Below are positions 32,530 to 41,034 of a stretch of DNA of 64,000 bases, piece after piece (positions within the stretch are counted from its first letter, which is position 1; the number at the start of each line of letters is the position of its first letter). A program made the translations under genes and the position numbers. The notes below the pieces were generated by a model. The model searched no databases and was not told the DNA's origin. It saw only the letters and a program-made list of their open reading frames with translations. Origin of the DNA: CAVUQH01 sp963774445 (GTDB lineage: Bacteria > Myxococcota_A > Polyangia > Haliangiales > Haliangiaceae); the NCBI GenBank assembly GCA_963774445.1, contig CAVZFC010000022.1, positions 1-64,000 on the forward strand, written 5' to 3'.

Positions 32530-33594
32530 TTAGCGAAAGCGCTCCAGGCCGGCGGCGTCGAGCGCGGCCACGGCGTCGCGCACCTCCTGCGCGCGCGCGC
32601 GCGGGACCACCAGCACGGCGTCGCCGGACTGCACTACCACCAGGTCGTGCACGCCGACCAGCGCCACGGCGCAGTCGGGATCGCTCACCACCACGTTGCC
32701 GGCCGCGTCGCAAAGGACCGCGTTGCCCTGGATGACGTTGCCGCCGGCGTCGGTCGGCCGGTAGTCGGCCAGCGCCGTCCACGAGCCGACGTCGGACCAG
32801 CCGAAGTCGCCCGGGATCGTGACCACGCCGCTGGCTTTCTCCATGACGCCGTAGTCGATCGAGACCTTCGGCACGGTCGGGTAGCGCTCGGCGGTGACCC
32901 GCTCGGCCTCCTCGGGCGAGCGCTCCAGCGCGCTGGCGATGGCGTCGAGCACCTCGGCGGTGTCGGGCATCAGGCGGGCGATGTCGTCGAGCAGGCGGCG
33001 CGCGCGGACGAAGAACATGCCGCCGTTCCACAGGTAGTCGCCCGATGCCAGGTACTGCTCGGCGGTGGCGCGGTCGGGCTTCTCGACGAAGCGCGCCACG
33101 TCGCGCGCGTTGCCCGCGAGGCGCGCGCCGAGCTGCAGGTAGCCGAAGCCGGTCTCGGCGTGGGTCGGCACGATGCCGACGGTGACGATGACGTCGTCGC
33201 GCTCGGCCAGGGCGAACGCCTCGTTGGCCACCCGGGCGAAGGCGTCTTCGTCCGCGATGTGCTGGTCGGCGGGCAGGGCGCCCATGATGGCGTCCGGATC
33301 GCGGTGGCACAGGTGCACGGCGGCCAGTCCCAGGGCGGCGGCGGTGTTGCGCCCGCACGGCTCGGCGACCACGGCGTCGGCCGGCAGCGCGGGCAGGGCG
33401 GCGCGGACCAGCGGCACCTGGTCGGCAGCGGTGACCACCCAGACCGAGTTGCCGGCGACGCGCCGGGCGGTGGCCGCGATCAGCGACTCGTCGGTGCTGC
33501 CGCCGAGGGCCAGGAACTGCTTGGGTCGGGACCGCCGGCTGGCCGGCCACAGGCGCGTACCGCTGCCGCCGGCCAGGATCACCACGTGTCGCAT
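32530..33594 (-). CDS. manC: Mannose-1-phosphate guanylyltransferase
   Basis: A 354-residue nucleotidyltransferase making GDP-mannose from GTP and mannose-1-phosphate. The motif ILAGGSGTRLWPASR at the N-terminus and FVEKPD are present, and the active-site region DYGVMEKASGV matches the family. It is the short form without the phosphomannose isomerase domain. ATG 33594 is the first gene of a leftward three-gene operon and follows a strong terminator at 33630. Confidence 0.94.
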   Translation of the reverse strand: MRHVVILAGGSGTRLWPASRRSRPKQFLALGGSTDESLIAATARRVAGNSVWVVTAADQVPLVRAALPALPADAVVAEPCGRNTAAALGLAAVHLCHRDPDAIMGALPADQHIADEDAFARVANEAFALAERDDVIVTVGIVPTHAETGFGYLQLGARLAGNARDVARFVEKPDRATAEQYLASGDYLWNGGMFFVRARRLLDDIARLMPDTAEVLDAIASALERSPEEAERVTAERYPTVPKVSIDYGVMEKASGVVTIPGDFGWSDVGSWTALADYRPTDAGGNVIQGNAVLCDAAGNVVVSDPDCAVALVGVHDLVVVQSGDAVLVVPRARAQEVRDAVAALDAAGLERFR

Positions 33595-33629
33595 GGGCCC
33601 ATCCTGGGATGGGCGGGCGCCGAAAACAA

Positions 33630-33657
33630 GAGCGGCGCCCCCGAAGGAGCGCCGCTC
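33630..33657 (-). terminator. Rho-independent terminator of the lipoprotein gene
   Basis: A perfect 9-bp stem (GAGCGGCGC at 33630-33638, GCGCCGCTC at 33649-33657) with a 10-base loop. Read leftward it is followed by CTTGTTTT. It lies 25 bp past the lipoprotein stop and just before manC, separating the two units. Confidence 0.8.
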
Positions 33658-33681
33658 GGAGCTACAGGCGGAAAAGCCGCT

Positions 33682-34740
33682 CTACTGGGGCGGGGTGGTG
33701 ACCGACGCCGGAAGGTCGAAGGTCGCGCCCACGGCGGTGAAGCCGATGCCCAGCGACAGCGAGTCCTTGATGCCGTCCTTGCGCGGGGCGTAGGTGCCGG
33801 TGGCCGGGTCGCCGTCGAAGAGATCGACGTCGGGGGCGAGCAGCGACGAGATGAGGCTGTTGTTCTTCAGCTCGTCGAGGGTGACCATGCAGTCCTGCGG
33901 GTTGCTCTCGTCGAACAGGTCGATCAGCAGCTGGCCGGTCGAGCCGTCGGGGCAGCAGGGCGCCGTGGTGCCGGTGCAGTCCTTGCTGATGGTGTCGGCG
34001 AGGATGCTGTGCAGCGCCGGGAGGATGTCGTCGTTGAGCGCCTGCTCGGTGACGGCGCCGCCCAGGCGGCCGCCGGTGAGCTTGTCGCCCGCGACCGAGC
34101 TGATCTCCATCTTGGCGCCGACGAGCTCGACGATGATGCCGGTGTTGTCACCGCTGACCAGCGACAGCTCGATGGTCACGGTGCCCGGGCCACCGGTGAA
34201 CTTGCCGCCGACGATCTGGCCGCTCAGGACCGCGTCGTCGGGCGAGGTGGAGTCGATGTCGAAGCTGGTCGAGCCGTCGAGGTGATGGCCGCACACCGTG
34301 TCGTTGGCGTCGGTGCAGGGCATGTTGCTCGGGTTGGCGCCGAGGAAGAGCCAGGTGCCCACGCCGGTCGCCGTGGTCAGCGCCTTGGCCTTCATGTTGG
34401 CCAGGAGGATGATCTGGCCCTCGGCCACCTGCGTGTCGATCGACTCCTGCAGGTTGAAGCTGCCACCGGCCTGGCTGGCCAGCGTCGAGAGGATCTGCCC
34501 CAGGGCGTTGTCGGGACGACCCTGGGGATCGTCGTCGAGGTTGAGGCCGAGCATGTTGGCCTCGTTGGCCGTGGTCGGCATCGTGATGTGGTCGACGACG
34601 TACTGAGTATCGGTGCCAGTGTAGTTGACCGGCGGCTGGTCGTCGCCGGAGTTGTCGTCGCCGCCTCCGCCGCACGCAACGGCGCCCAGCGACAACGAAG
34701 CAACGAACATGACGGACGCAATTCGACTAATCAATCTCAT
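33682..34740 (-). CDS. Putative lipoprotein, unknown function
   Basis: A 352-residue exported protein with a signal ending in LGAVACGGGG (lipobox with acylated Cys) and an acidic linker (DDNSGDDQ). The mature part is acidic and beta-rich, with four cysteines near the middle (CTDANDTVC, CTGT..CC) that may form disulfides. A calcium-binding-like DxDLFDGDPATG lies near the end. No enzyme motif is seen; it resembles large lipoproteins common in myxobacteria. ATG 34740 has AGGGGAG at good spacing. A strong terminator follows, so it is monocistronic. Confidence 0.75.
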   Translation of the reverse strand: MRLISRIASVMFVASLSLGAVACGGGGDDNSGDDQPPVNYTGTDTQYVVDHITMPTTANEANMLGLNLDDDPQGRPDNALGQILSTLASQAGGSFNLQESIDTQVAEGQIILLANMKAKALTTATGVGTWLFLGANPSNMPCTDANDTVCGHHLDGSTSFDIDSTSPDDAVLSGQIVGGKFTGGPGTVTIELSLVSGDNTGIIVELVGAKMEISSVAGDKLTGGRLGGAVTEQALNDDILPALHSILADTISKDCTGTTAPCCPDGSTGQLLIDLFDESNPQDCMVTLDELKNNSLISSLLAPDVDLFDGDPATGTYAPRKDGIKDSLSLGIGFTAVGATFDLPASVTTPPQ

Positions 34741-34775
34741 GGATCGGACTCCCCTCGAGTCGGCGGTTAAGTGAA

Positions 34776-34789
34776 GCGATTTGTATCGC
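34776..34789 (-). promoter_or_regulatory. Palindrome in the promoter region of the lipoprotein gene
   Basis: GCGAT-TTGT-ATCGC is a perfect 5+5 inverted repeat 36 bp upstream of the ATG, in the one AT-richer patch of this region. It could be an operator or part of the promoter. There is no further evidence. Confidence 0.25.
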
Positions 34790-34970
34790 AACCCGGGACC
34801 TACGAGCAAGGTAAAGCGGTCTGCCCAAACGCGCCGTGATCTGTGGCATGGGTGGCGAATTACGCTGAATTTTTGACATCCTGTGGCGGTTCGCAACCCA
34901 CATACGCGGACCCTCGAAAGCGGGCGATCGCCGGCGCCGGGCGCCGCGTTGGACGTGATACCGTCACCCC

Positions 34971-35159
34971 GTGCTCGTCCGTGCGCTGGGAGCGTTTCTC
35001 TTTGCCGCCGGTGGTGTGGGCACCGCGTATGCCACCTGGGCGGCATTCAGTCGCTCGCGCCCCGCCGATCTGGTCTTTGCCGTGGCCGCGCCGCTGTGCG
35101 TGATCGCGGCGCTGATCGGCCTGGTGCTGGCCTTCGTGCCCGGCTTCTTCGCCGGCTGA
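34971..35159 (+). CDS. Small membrane protein, two predicted helices
   Basis: A 62-residue protein starting with GTG. Two hydrophobic segments (about 7-27 and 35-58) are separated by a short basic loop (SRSRPAD). No family is recognised. Its composition and in-frame compactness look genuine, and it converges with the larger membrane protein at 35180 with a 20-bp gap. The region upstream (34741-34970) contains only the divergent promoter area. Confidence 0.5.
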   Translation: MLVRALGAFLFAAGGVGTAYATWAAFSRSRPADLVFAVAAPLCVIAALIGLVLAFVPGFFAG

Positions 35160-35179
35160 GACCGCGTTGGCGGCCGCGG

Positions 35180-35635
35180 CTAGCGGCGCTTCTTGCGCCG
35201 CTTCTTGGCCTTTTTGCCCTTCTGGGCCACCGGCTCCTCGGCCGGCGCTTGCGCCGCGGCGAAGGTCAGCGTGCTGGCGGCCAGGAGGAAGCCGCCGCCA
35301 GCCAGCAGCCAGGTCCAGCCGGCCCCGGCCAGCAGGTGGGGGAAGGTTGCGAGCCCGTCCCGGCGCAGGAGGTAGACGATCAGCCCGACGCCGAGGGCCC
35401 CGGCCAGGGCCACGCCGCGCGCCACCTTGCCCGGCGGCTTGCCGCCCCGCCCGGTGGCGGTGATCGCGACCGCGGCGATCAGCGCCAGGATGCCGGCGCC
35501 CACCACCTGTCGCTGCCACTGTCCGGGAGGCCCCTTACCGGCATCGATGTCGGTGCCCCAGACGACGTTGAGCGACCACCAGGTGACGACGGCGCCAACC
35601 CAGGCGATGCCGCGCGCGAGCATCATCGTCAGCAT
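35180..35635 (-). CDS. Integral membrane protein, unknown function
   Basis: A 151-residue protein with about four hydrophobic helices (ARGIAWVGAVVTWWSLNVVW, VVGAGILALIAAVAITA, VALAGALGVGLIVYLL, LLAGGGFLLAASTLTF). It ends in a strongly basic tail (KGKKAKKRRKKRR) that should face the cytoplasm. I recognise no family. ATG 35635 is used; a second ATG lies three codons later. A short, possibly broken reading frame lies immediately upstream on the same strand. Confidence 0.6.
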   Translation of the reverse strand: MLTMMLARGIAWVGAVVTWWSLNVVWGTDIDAGKGPPGQWQRQVVGAGILALIAAVAITATGRGGKPPGKVARGVALAGALGVGLIVYLLRRDGLATFPHLLAGAGWTWLLAGGGFLLAASTLTFAAAQAPAEEPVAQKGKKAKKRRKKRR

Positions 35636-35638
35636 GGT

Positions 35639-35750
35639 TCAGTCCTCGAGGAACGCCGTGCACGCGCGGTAGCCCTCGCACAGGTCGGCCGTGGAAACCA
35701 GCTCGAAGGTGAGAAACAGGCTCGCGCCTGCCAGGACCCTGGGCGTCATG
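35639..35750 (-). pseudogene. Possible 36-residue membrane peptide with a one-base shift
   Basis: Read leftward from ATG 35750, the frame gives MTPRVLAGASLFLTFEL. Dropping one T at 35700/35701 (CTTGG to CTGG) continues it as VSTADLCEGYRACTAFLED to a TGA at 35639-35641, four bases before the next gene. Without the correction the frame runs through the neighbour as Arg-rich sequence. The peptide is short and has no known family, so this is tentative. Confidence 0.25.
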
Positions 35751-35850
35751 CCCGTGCGTACCGCGATCGCGCGCGGCGAGCAACACGGTCAGCGGCCGTG
35801 AGCGGCCCCGTTCGCCGGGAATCGGGTTTTGGCATAGAGTTCGCGCACCG

Positions 35851-38613
35851 ATGAAGCGCTCGTACCTCATAGCCCTGGTGGCGGCCGCGCTGGCAGTCGC
35901 TCTGTTTCTCTATCTCCGCCACGGCAAGGGCGACAGCAGCTCGGCCACGGGCAGCGACAAGGCCTCGCCAGAGGTGGCCAAGGCCCGGCAGCAGGTGACG
36001 CTCCAGCGGCAGAGCGGCGGCGGCGACCAGGTGGCGGCGCTGGTCGACGACGACCCGACCGGCACCCTGCGGCTCGAGGGCCAGGTGGTCAACGCGACCG
36101 ACGATCCGGTGGCCGGCGCGCTGGTCAGCATCTCGTCCAACCCACCGCGGACCGCGCACACCGAGGCCGACGGCTCGTTCCACTTCGACCAGCTGGTCGG
36201 CCGGCCGTATCAGCTGGTCGCCCGCGCCGACAGCGGCGTCGCCGGCCCGGTCACCTCGCGGCTCACCAGAAAGAGCGACCCGGTGATCTTGCGCCTGCGC
36301 CCGGCCTCGTCGGTCGAGGTCACCGTGATCGCCGCCCGCGACCGCACGCCGATCGCCGGCGCCACGGTGGAGCTCCGCGATCTCGAGGTGCAGTCGGCCA
36401 GCACCGATGCCAAGGGCGTTGCCCACCTGGCCAACGTCGTCCCCGGCGGCTATCGCCTGGCGGCCTCGGCGCCCGGCTACGCCATGGCCCACACCTGGGT
36501 GCGCGTTCCGCCGGGCGACGTCACCGCGGTGACGACCATGGAGCTCCGCCACGGCGGCCCGGTCAGCGGCACCGTCACCAGCCCCGCCGGCGATCCGATT
36601 CAGGGCGCGCGCGTCGTCTACTCGGGAGCCTCGGACTGGTCGCAGCAGGCCGACCCGCGCCACGACGCCGCGGTCACCGACAAGGACGGACACTACCGCT
36701 TCGACGCGTTGCCGGCCGGCTCGTTCCGCTTCGTCGCCAACTACAAGGGCTACGCGCCAGGCAGCTCGGAGCTGGTCACCCTCGACGGCCTCAGCGAAAA
36801 GGGTGGGGTTAACATCGGCCTGGAAGACGGCGCCACCCTGACCGGCACGGTGACCGCGGGTGACGGCACGGCGACGCCGTCGGCGCGCGTGCGCGTGGCG
36901 GTCAAGGTGGTCGGCGAGCGCTGGGCGCAGCCGCGCCAGGCCTACAGCGACGAGGCCGGTCACTACGAGATCGACGGCCTGCCCCGGCAGCCGACCGAGG
37001 TCGTCGCGCTGCACGAGAGCGCCTCCAGTCAGATCATGTCGATCGATCTCACGGGCAAGGCCGAGGCCAAGGTCAACCTCGTGCTCGACATCGCCGGCGC
37101 CATCTCCGGCACGGTCGTCGACTCGGCCGGCGAGCCGCTCGAAGGGGCGCAGGTGACGGCCTGGCCCGACTTCGGCCAGCGCGGCCGTGGCCGGCGCGTC
37201 ACCCGCAGCGCCATGCAACTGCGCGGCTGGCAGCAGGAGATGACCGACGCCGGCGGACGCTTCACGATCCGCGGCCTGGAGGATGGCGAGTACGAGCTGC
37301 GCACCACGCCACCTGGCTCCGAGGGCGGCTGGGGCCGAATGATGATGCGCGAGGGGGTGCCGGCCAAGACCGGTGACACCGACGTGCGCATCGTCCTGCC
37401 GCGCGACGGCGGGGTCAAAGGCAAGGTCGCGTTCGACGACGGCACGGCGCCGTCGATGTTCACCGTGAGCGTCGGCTTTCGCGGCGGCTCGCCGTTCTCG
37501 TCCAAGGACGGCAAGTTCGAGCTGAGCGACTTGCCGCCGCAGAGCTACAAGCTGCAGATCCGCGGCCCCGGCTTCGACCCCAAGCAGGTGCCGGACGTGA
37601 AGGTCGAGGAGGGCAAAGTCGCCGACATCGGCACGATCACGGTCAAGAAAGGGCGCAGCATCGCCGGGCAGGTGACCGCGTCGGGCTCGCCGGTGGCCGG
37701 CGCCACGGTGCGCGCGGGCCGACGTCTTTTCGGCAGCGGCTCGTCGACCGAGGCGTCGTTCTCGCCGTTCGGTCGCGACCGCGTGCGCCAGACCGAGACC
37801 GACGAGAACGGCAACTTCGTGCTCTACGGCATCGGTCCCAGTGACGTCATGCTGGTCGCCGAGCACGAGGAGAAGGGCCGCTCACAGGCGGTGGCGATCC
37901 GCGGCACCCGCGAGTCGGTCACCGGGTTGCAGATCCAGCTCGAGCCGTTTGGCGCCCTGTCGGGCACGGTGGTGTCCGGCGGTAAGCCGGCCGAGGACGT
38001 GCGCGTGAGCGCCGGCTCGCAGACCGTGCCCAGCGTTATCTACGGCGTCGCCACCGGGCCAGATGGCAAGTTCCGCTTCGACCGCCTGGCGCCCGACACC
38101 TACAAGGTATCGGCCATCGGCGGCGGCGGGATGATGGCCGGCATGGGCTTTCACTCCAAGGTCGTGACGGTCAGCTCGGGACAGACGGCGAAGGTCGACC
38201 TGGTGCTCGATCTCGGGCCGGTGACGCTGCTGGTATCGCCCAAGGCAACCAACCAGGACAAGGCCGGCTTCTGCTTCGTCAACTACGTGCAGGGCGACGT
38301 AACCGCGGCTACGGCTCGCGAGCTGGAGCTCGCGATCGCGCAGGTTCCGGAGGGGCGCTCCGGCTTTTCGTTCACCGTGGGTGGCAACCCGGCGCGCATC
38401 GAGGCGCTCGAGCCGGGCGGCTACACCGTCTGCGCGACGGCGTTCCCCAGCGAGGTCAGCGGCATGAGCGACACCATGGCCTACTCCGAGCGCGAGGGCG
38501 ACAACCTGAAGGTCTACTGCCAGAAGGTGACGGTCGCCGCGCAGCCGGCCGAGCAGAACGTCGAAATTCCCGTCGAGGTGCCCGCGTTCGTGCCGGCGCC
38601 TTCCGGCACGTGA
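35851..38613 (+). CDS. Large carboxypeptidase-regulatory-like repeat protein
   Basis: A 920-residue exported or membrane-anchored protein. Residues 5-23 form a signal anchor (LIALVAAALAVALFLYL). The rest is a chain of about eight CarboxypepD_reg-type beta sandwiches of 80-95 residues, each with the pattern GxVxxxxxxPxxGAxV ... TxxxGxFxFxxLxxGxYxLxA (for example RLEGQVVNATDDPVAGALV). Such repeats act as adhesive or structural modules on envelope proteins. No catalytic domain is seen. Two cysteines lie in the last 120 residues. It stands alone on the plus strand. Confidence 0.8.
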   Translation: MKRSYLIALVAAALAVALFLYLRHGKGDSSSATGSDKASPEVAKARQQVTLQRQSGGGDQVAALVDDDPTGTLRLEGQVVNATDDPVAGALVSISSNPPRTAHTEADGSFHFDQLVGRPYQLVARADSGVAGPVTSRLTRKSDPVILRLRPASSVEVTVIAARDRTPIAGATVELRDLEVQSASTDAKGVAHLANVVPGGYRLAASAPGYAMAHTWVRVPPGDVTAVTTMELRHGGPVSGTVTSPAGDPIQGARVVYSGASDWSQQADPRHDAAVTDKDGHYRFDALPAGSFRFVANYKGYAPGSSELVTLDGLSEKGGVNIGLEDGATLTGTVTAGDGTATPSARVRVAVKVVGERWAQPRQAYSDEAGHYEIDGLPRQPTEVVALHESASSQIMSIDLTGKAEAKVNLVLDIAGAISGTVVDSAGEPLEGAQVTAWPDFGQRGRGRRVTRSAMQLRGWQQEMTDAGGRFTIRGLEDGEYELRTTPPGSEGGWGRMMMREGVPAKTGDTDVRIVLPRDGGVKGKVAFDDGTAPSMFTVSVGFRGGSPFSSKDGKFELSDLPPQSYKLQIRGPGFDPKQVPDVKVEEGKVADIGTITVKKGRSIAGQVTASGSPVAGATVRAGRRLFGSGSSTEASFSPFGRDRVRQTETDENGNFVLYGIGPSDVMLVAEHEEKGRSQAVAIRGTRESVTGLQIQLEPFGALSGTVVSGGKPAEDVRVSAGSQTVPSVIYGVATGPDGKFRFDRLAPDTYKVSAIGGGGMMAGMGFHSKVVTVSSGQTAKVDLVLDLGPVTLLVSPKATNQDKAGFCFVNYVQGDVTAATARELELAIAQVPEGRSGFSFTVGGNPARIEALEPGGYTVCATAFPSEVSGMSDTMAYSEREGDNLKVYCQKVTVAAQPAEQNVEIPVEVPAFVPAPSGT

Positions 38614-38687
38614 GCTGATCGACCGCCCGCCGATTGCCCCGTCCTGCCGGCCGCGTCCGCGGACGGATGCGGTACCGTACCCACGTG

Positions 38688-39510
38688 ATGAAACGCTGGG
38701 TAGTCGCGGTCGTGTTGCTCACCACCGTCGCCGTCGCGAGCCGGTCGGCGGCGGCGGGCGGTTTGACGCAAGAGCCCGAGCCTCCGGCTCCCGGCTGGCA
38801 GTACCTGTACGACGGCGGTGCGCTGCCGTTCGTGTGGGGCGCCGCGGCGCTCGCGCTGGTCATGCACTTCGGCGTCACGCCGCCCAAGACCCCGCGCCTG
38901 TTCTCGTCCAGCGAAGGGGGCAAGCCGTTCAACGGCGACACCGTGCCGTTTTACGCCGTCGTCGGATACGCCGGAGCCGGGGCCATCGGCGTGGCGCTGG
39001 TGCCCTCGGGGGCGCGCATGTACCACATCAAGGGCTACGCCGAGGCGTCGCTCACCACCGTCGCGCTGACCGAGGTGGCCAAGGAGACCTTCGGGCGCCA
39101 CCGCCCGCACTACTCCGATCCCAACGACCCGGAGCAGCGGCGCTCGTTCTGGTCCGGACACGCGTTCGACCACGTTCGCCACGAGCACCTACCTGGGGTT
39201 GTATCTCCACGGCCACCTGTTCTCCCGCTGGCGCGCGCCGGGGCAGGCGTTCGCCTGGTGGGAGCTGGTGCCGGACGCGGCGCTCGCTGCCGGCTCGGTC
39301 TGGGTCGCGGTGACGCGCGTGCAGGACAATCAGCACAACCCCAGCGACGTTATCGCCGGCGCCGCCGTCGGCACCGCCTGCTCGGTCGCCTTCTACACCT
39401 GGCAGGAGCACCGCTACCGCGCCAAGAAGCGCGAGCTGGCCGGCGGCCATCAGCTGGCGCTGATGCCGATGCTCGGCGGCCGCGGCCTCAGCCTGTCCGG
39501 CCGCTTCTGA
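38688..39510 (+). CDS. PAP2-family phosphatase-like membrane protein (single-base frameshift)
   Basis: Corrected length is about 273 residues. It has a signal or first helix (VVAVVLLTTVAVAS), then membrane segments and all three phosphatase motifs of the PAP2 superfamily: KETFGRHRP, then SGHAST, then a histidine/aspartate motif in QDNQHNPSDVIAGA. The frame breaks inside the second motif at 39165/39166. Removing one T (GCGTTCGACC to GCGTCGACC) restores SGHASTTFATSTYLGLYLHGH. All catalytic residues survive, so a functional gene with a sequence error is more likely than decay. The substrate is probably a lipid or isoprenoid phosphate. Confidence 0.8.
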
Positions 39511-40176
39511 TTCAGCACCTGCGCGATAGCTGCGCAGGTGCGGAGATTTCGTCGGTGACGAGCGGGTCAGCAGCGCGGGCGCGGGCTCCTCGCGTATCCG
39601 GTCACCCTGAGCGAGCGGAGCGCGCAACGCGCGCTGCGCTCAGTCGAAGGGTGCGCAAGGTGCGCTCTTCGACAGCAGCGCGCAGAGCTCAGTCGAAGGG
39701 TGCGCAGGGTGCGCTCTTCGACAGCAGCGCGCAGAGCGCGCAGCGCTCAGAGCGAACGGATACGAGGGAAGTGCGGGCGCGGGTGCGGGCGCGGGCGCGG
39801 GCGCGGGCTCCTCGCGTATCCGGTCACCCTGAGCGAGCGGAGCGCGCAACGCGCGCTGCGCTCAGTCGAAGGGTGCGCAAGGTGCGCTCTTCGACAGCAG
39901 CGCGCAGAGCGCGCAGCGCTCAGAGCGAACGGATACGAGGGAAGTGTGGGCGCGGGTGCGGGCGCGGGCGCGGGTGCGGGCTCCTCGCGTATCCGGTCAC
40001 CCTGAGCGAGCGGAGCGCGCAACGCGCGCTGCGCTCAGTCGAAGGGTGCGCAAGGTGCGCTCTTCGACAGCAGCGCGCAGAGCGCGCAGCGCTCAGAGCG
40101 AACGGATACGAGGGAAGTGCGGGCGCGGGTGCGGGTGCGGGCGCGGGCGCGGGTGCGGGTGCGGGCGCGGGCGGCG
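39511..40176. repeat. Three tandem copies of a 174-bp BIME-like repeat with GC hexamer tracts
   Basis: No gene is seen in this 666-bp gap between convergent genes. A unit starting CTCCTCGCGTATCCGG begins at 39586, 39807 and 39981. The period is 174 bp, and the first copy is lengthened by a 47-bp internal duplication. Each unit is an imperfect palindrome: TATCCGGTCACCCTGAGCG is mirrored by CGCTCAGAGCGAACGGATA, and the centre is GTCGAAGGGTGCGC / GTGCGCTCTTCGAC. Between and after the units lie GCGGGC/GCGGGT hexamer tracts (about 39772-39806, 39947-39980, 40117-40172). The family is shared with 29.9 kb and 55.5 kb. Confidence 0.85.
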
Positions 40177-40800
40177 TCAATCGGTCGGGGCGCTTGCGAG
40201 CGCGGCGGCGAGGTTGGTGCGGGCGGCGGCGTCGAGGCGCTGGTGGAAGTAGTCCGACAGGAAGATGCGGGGCCGGGCCGCGAGGCGCTCGAGGAAGGCG
40301 AGGCGGCCGGCGCGGTAGCCGTCCTCGCCGGCGACCGGCAGGTACTCGGCGGCGATGCCGCGCTCGTAGGCGGCGAAGCGCTCAGGTTCGGCTCCGAGGA
40401 TGGCCATGTCGCAGTCGAGGAACAGGGCCGCGTCGTCGTCGACGTCGCCGGGCGCGAGCTGGCCGTGGCGTGCGGTCAGCTGGATCAGCTCGGCCACCCG
40501 CGGCGTGTCGAGGTCGGGGGCGTGCGCGGCGAGCAAACCGGCGGCCAGCGCCGCGCTGCGCGCCTCGTTGTCGCGGCGGCCGGCGACGTAGATGACGTCG
40601 TGGAACAGCACGGCGGCGAACACCTCGCCGGGCTGGAACCAGCCGGCATCGCGGGCGACCTCGCGGTAGCGCGCGGCCACCTCGAGCACGTGCTCGATGG
40701 TGTGATAGTGACGCGGCGGCTCGGCGTGGGCGCGCACGACCTCGGCCCACATCGCGTCGGTGAGCGGAAAACCGTCGGGGGGGCGCGGAGGTGCGATCAC
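40177..40800 (-). CDS. HD-domain predicted metal-dependent phosphohydrolase
   Basis: A 207-residue protein of the HD superfamily. HYHTIEHV supplies the first histidines, and FHDVIY gives the His-Asp metal pair, with D...C-D later (LFLDCDMAILG). The arrangement matches the COG4339-type family of predicted HD phosphohydrolases, whose substrate is unknown. I place the start at GTG 40800, which overlaps the stop of the small lipoprotein gene (GTGA); a start nine codons upstream is also open. Confidence 0.75.
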   Translation of the reverse strand: MIAPPRPPDGFPLTDAMWAEVVRAHAEPPRHYHTIEHVLEVAARYREVARDAGWFQPGEVFAAVLFHDVIYVAGRRDNEARSAALAAGLLAAHAPDLDTPRVAELIQLTARHGQLAPGDVDDDAALFLDCDMAILGAEPERFAAYERGIAAEYLPVAGEDGYRAGRLAFLERLAARPRIFLSDYFHQRLDAAARTNLAAALASAPTD

Positions 40801-40952
40801 GACGCACCTGTCGCCGGCTTGCAGCACAGCTCGGCGCGCTGGTCGGTGCCGAGATCGACGCCCGGTAGGCGGCCGTCGTCACCCGCGGGCTGGACGTTGC
40901 CTCCACCGCCGGAGCAGCCGATCAGGAGCAGTGCCGCGAGCGAGTGCCTCAC
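40797..40952 (-). CDS. Small lipoprotein
   Basis: A 51-residue peptide starting at GTG 40952. VRHSLAALLLIGCSGGGG is a compact signal with lipobox LIGC, so the mature lipopeptide has only about 38 residues, with one CC pair (LCCKPA). Its stop overlaps the HD gene start, which argues that it is translated. No family is recognised. Confidence 0.5.
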   Translation of the reverse strand: MRHSLAALLLIGCSGGGGNVQPAGDDGRLPGVDLGTDQRAELCCKPATGAS

Positions 40953-40986
40953 GGCTCCAGGGTAACGGCATCTCGTTCGCTGCACA

Positions 40987-41024
40987 GCTCGAAGCGTGTC
41001 CGTATGTTGGTACACACTTCGAGC
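40987..41024 (-). terminator. Hairpin downstream of ilvE
   Basis: GCTCGAAGCGTGT (40987-40999) pairs with ACACACTTCGAGC (41012-41024) with one mismatch, loop 12. It lies 11 bp past the ilvE stop on its transcript. No T run follows, so it may be a 3'-end stabiliser or a Rho-assisted end, not a simple terminator. Confidence 0.45.
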
Positions 41025-41034
41025 GGGCGGCGGA

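Noticed and set aside
34741..34970. tRNA or small RNA in the gap between lipoprotein and small membrane protein
   Set aside because: No cloverleaf, TTCGANNC arm or CCA end could be found; only a short palindrome is seen.
39511..40176. CRISPR-like array because of regular repeats
   Set aside because: The units are 174 bp, internally palindromic and contiguous; there are no short repeats with unique spacers and no cas genes.
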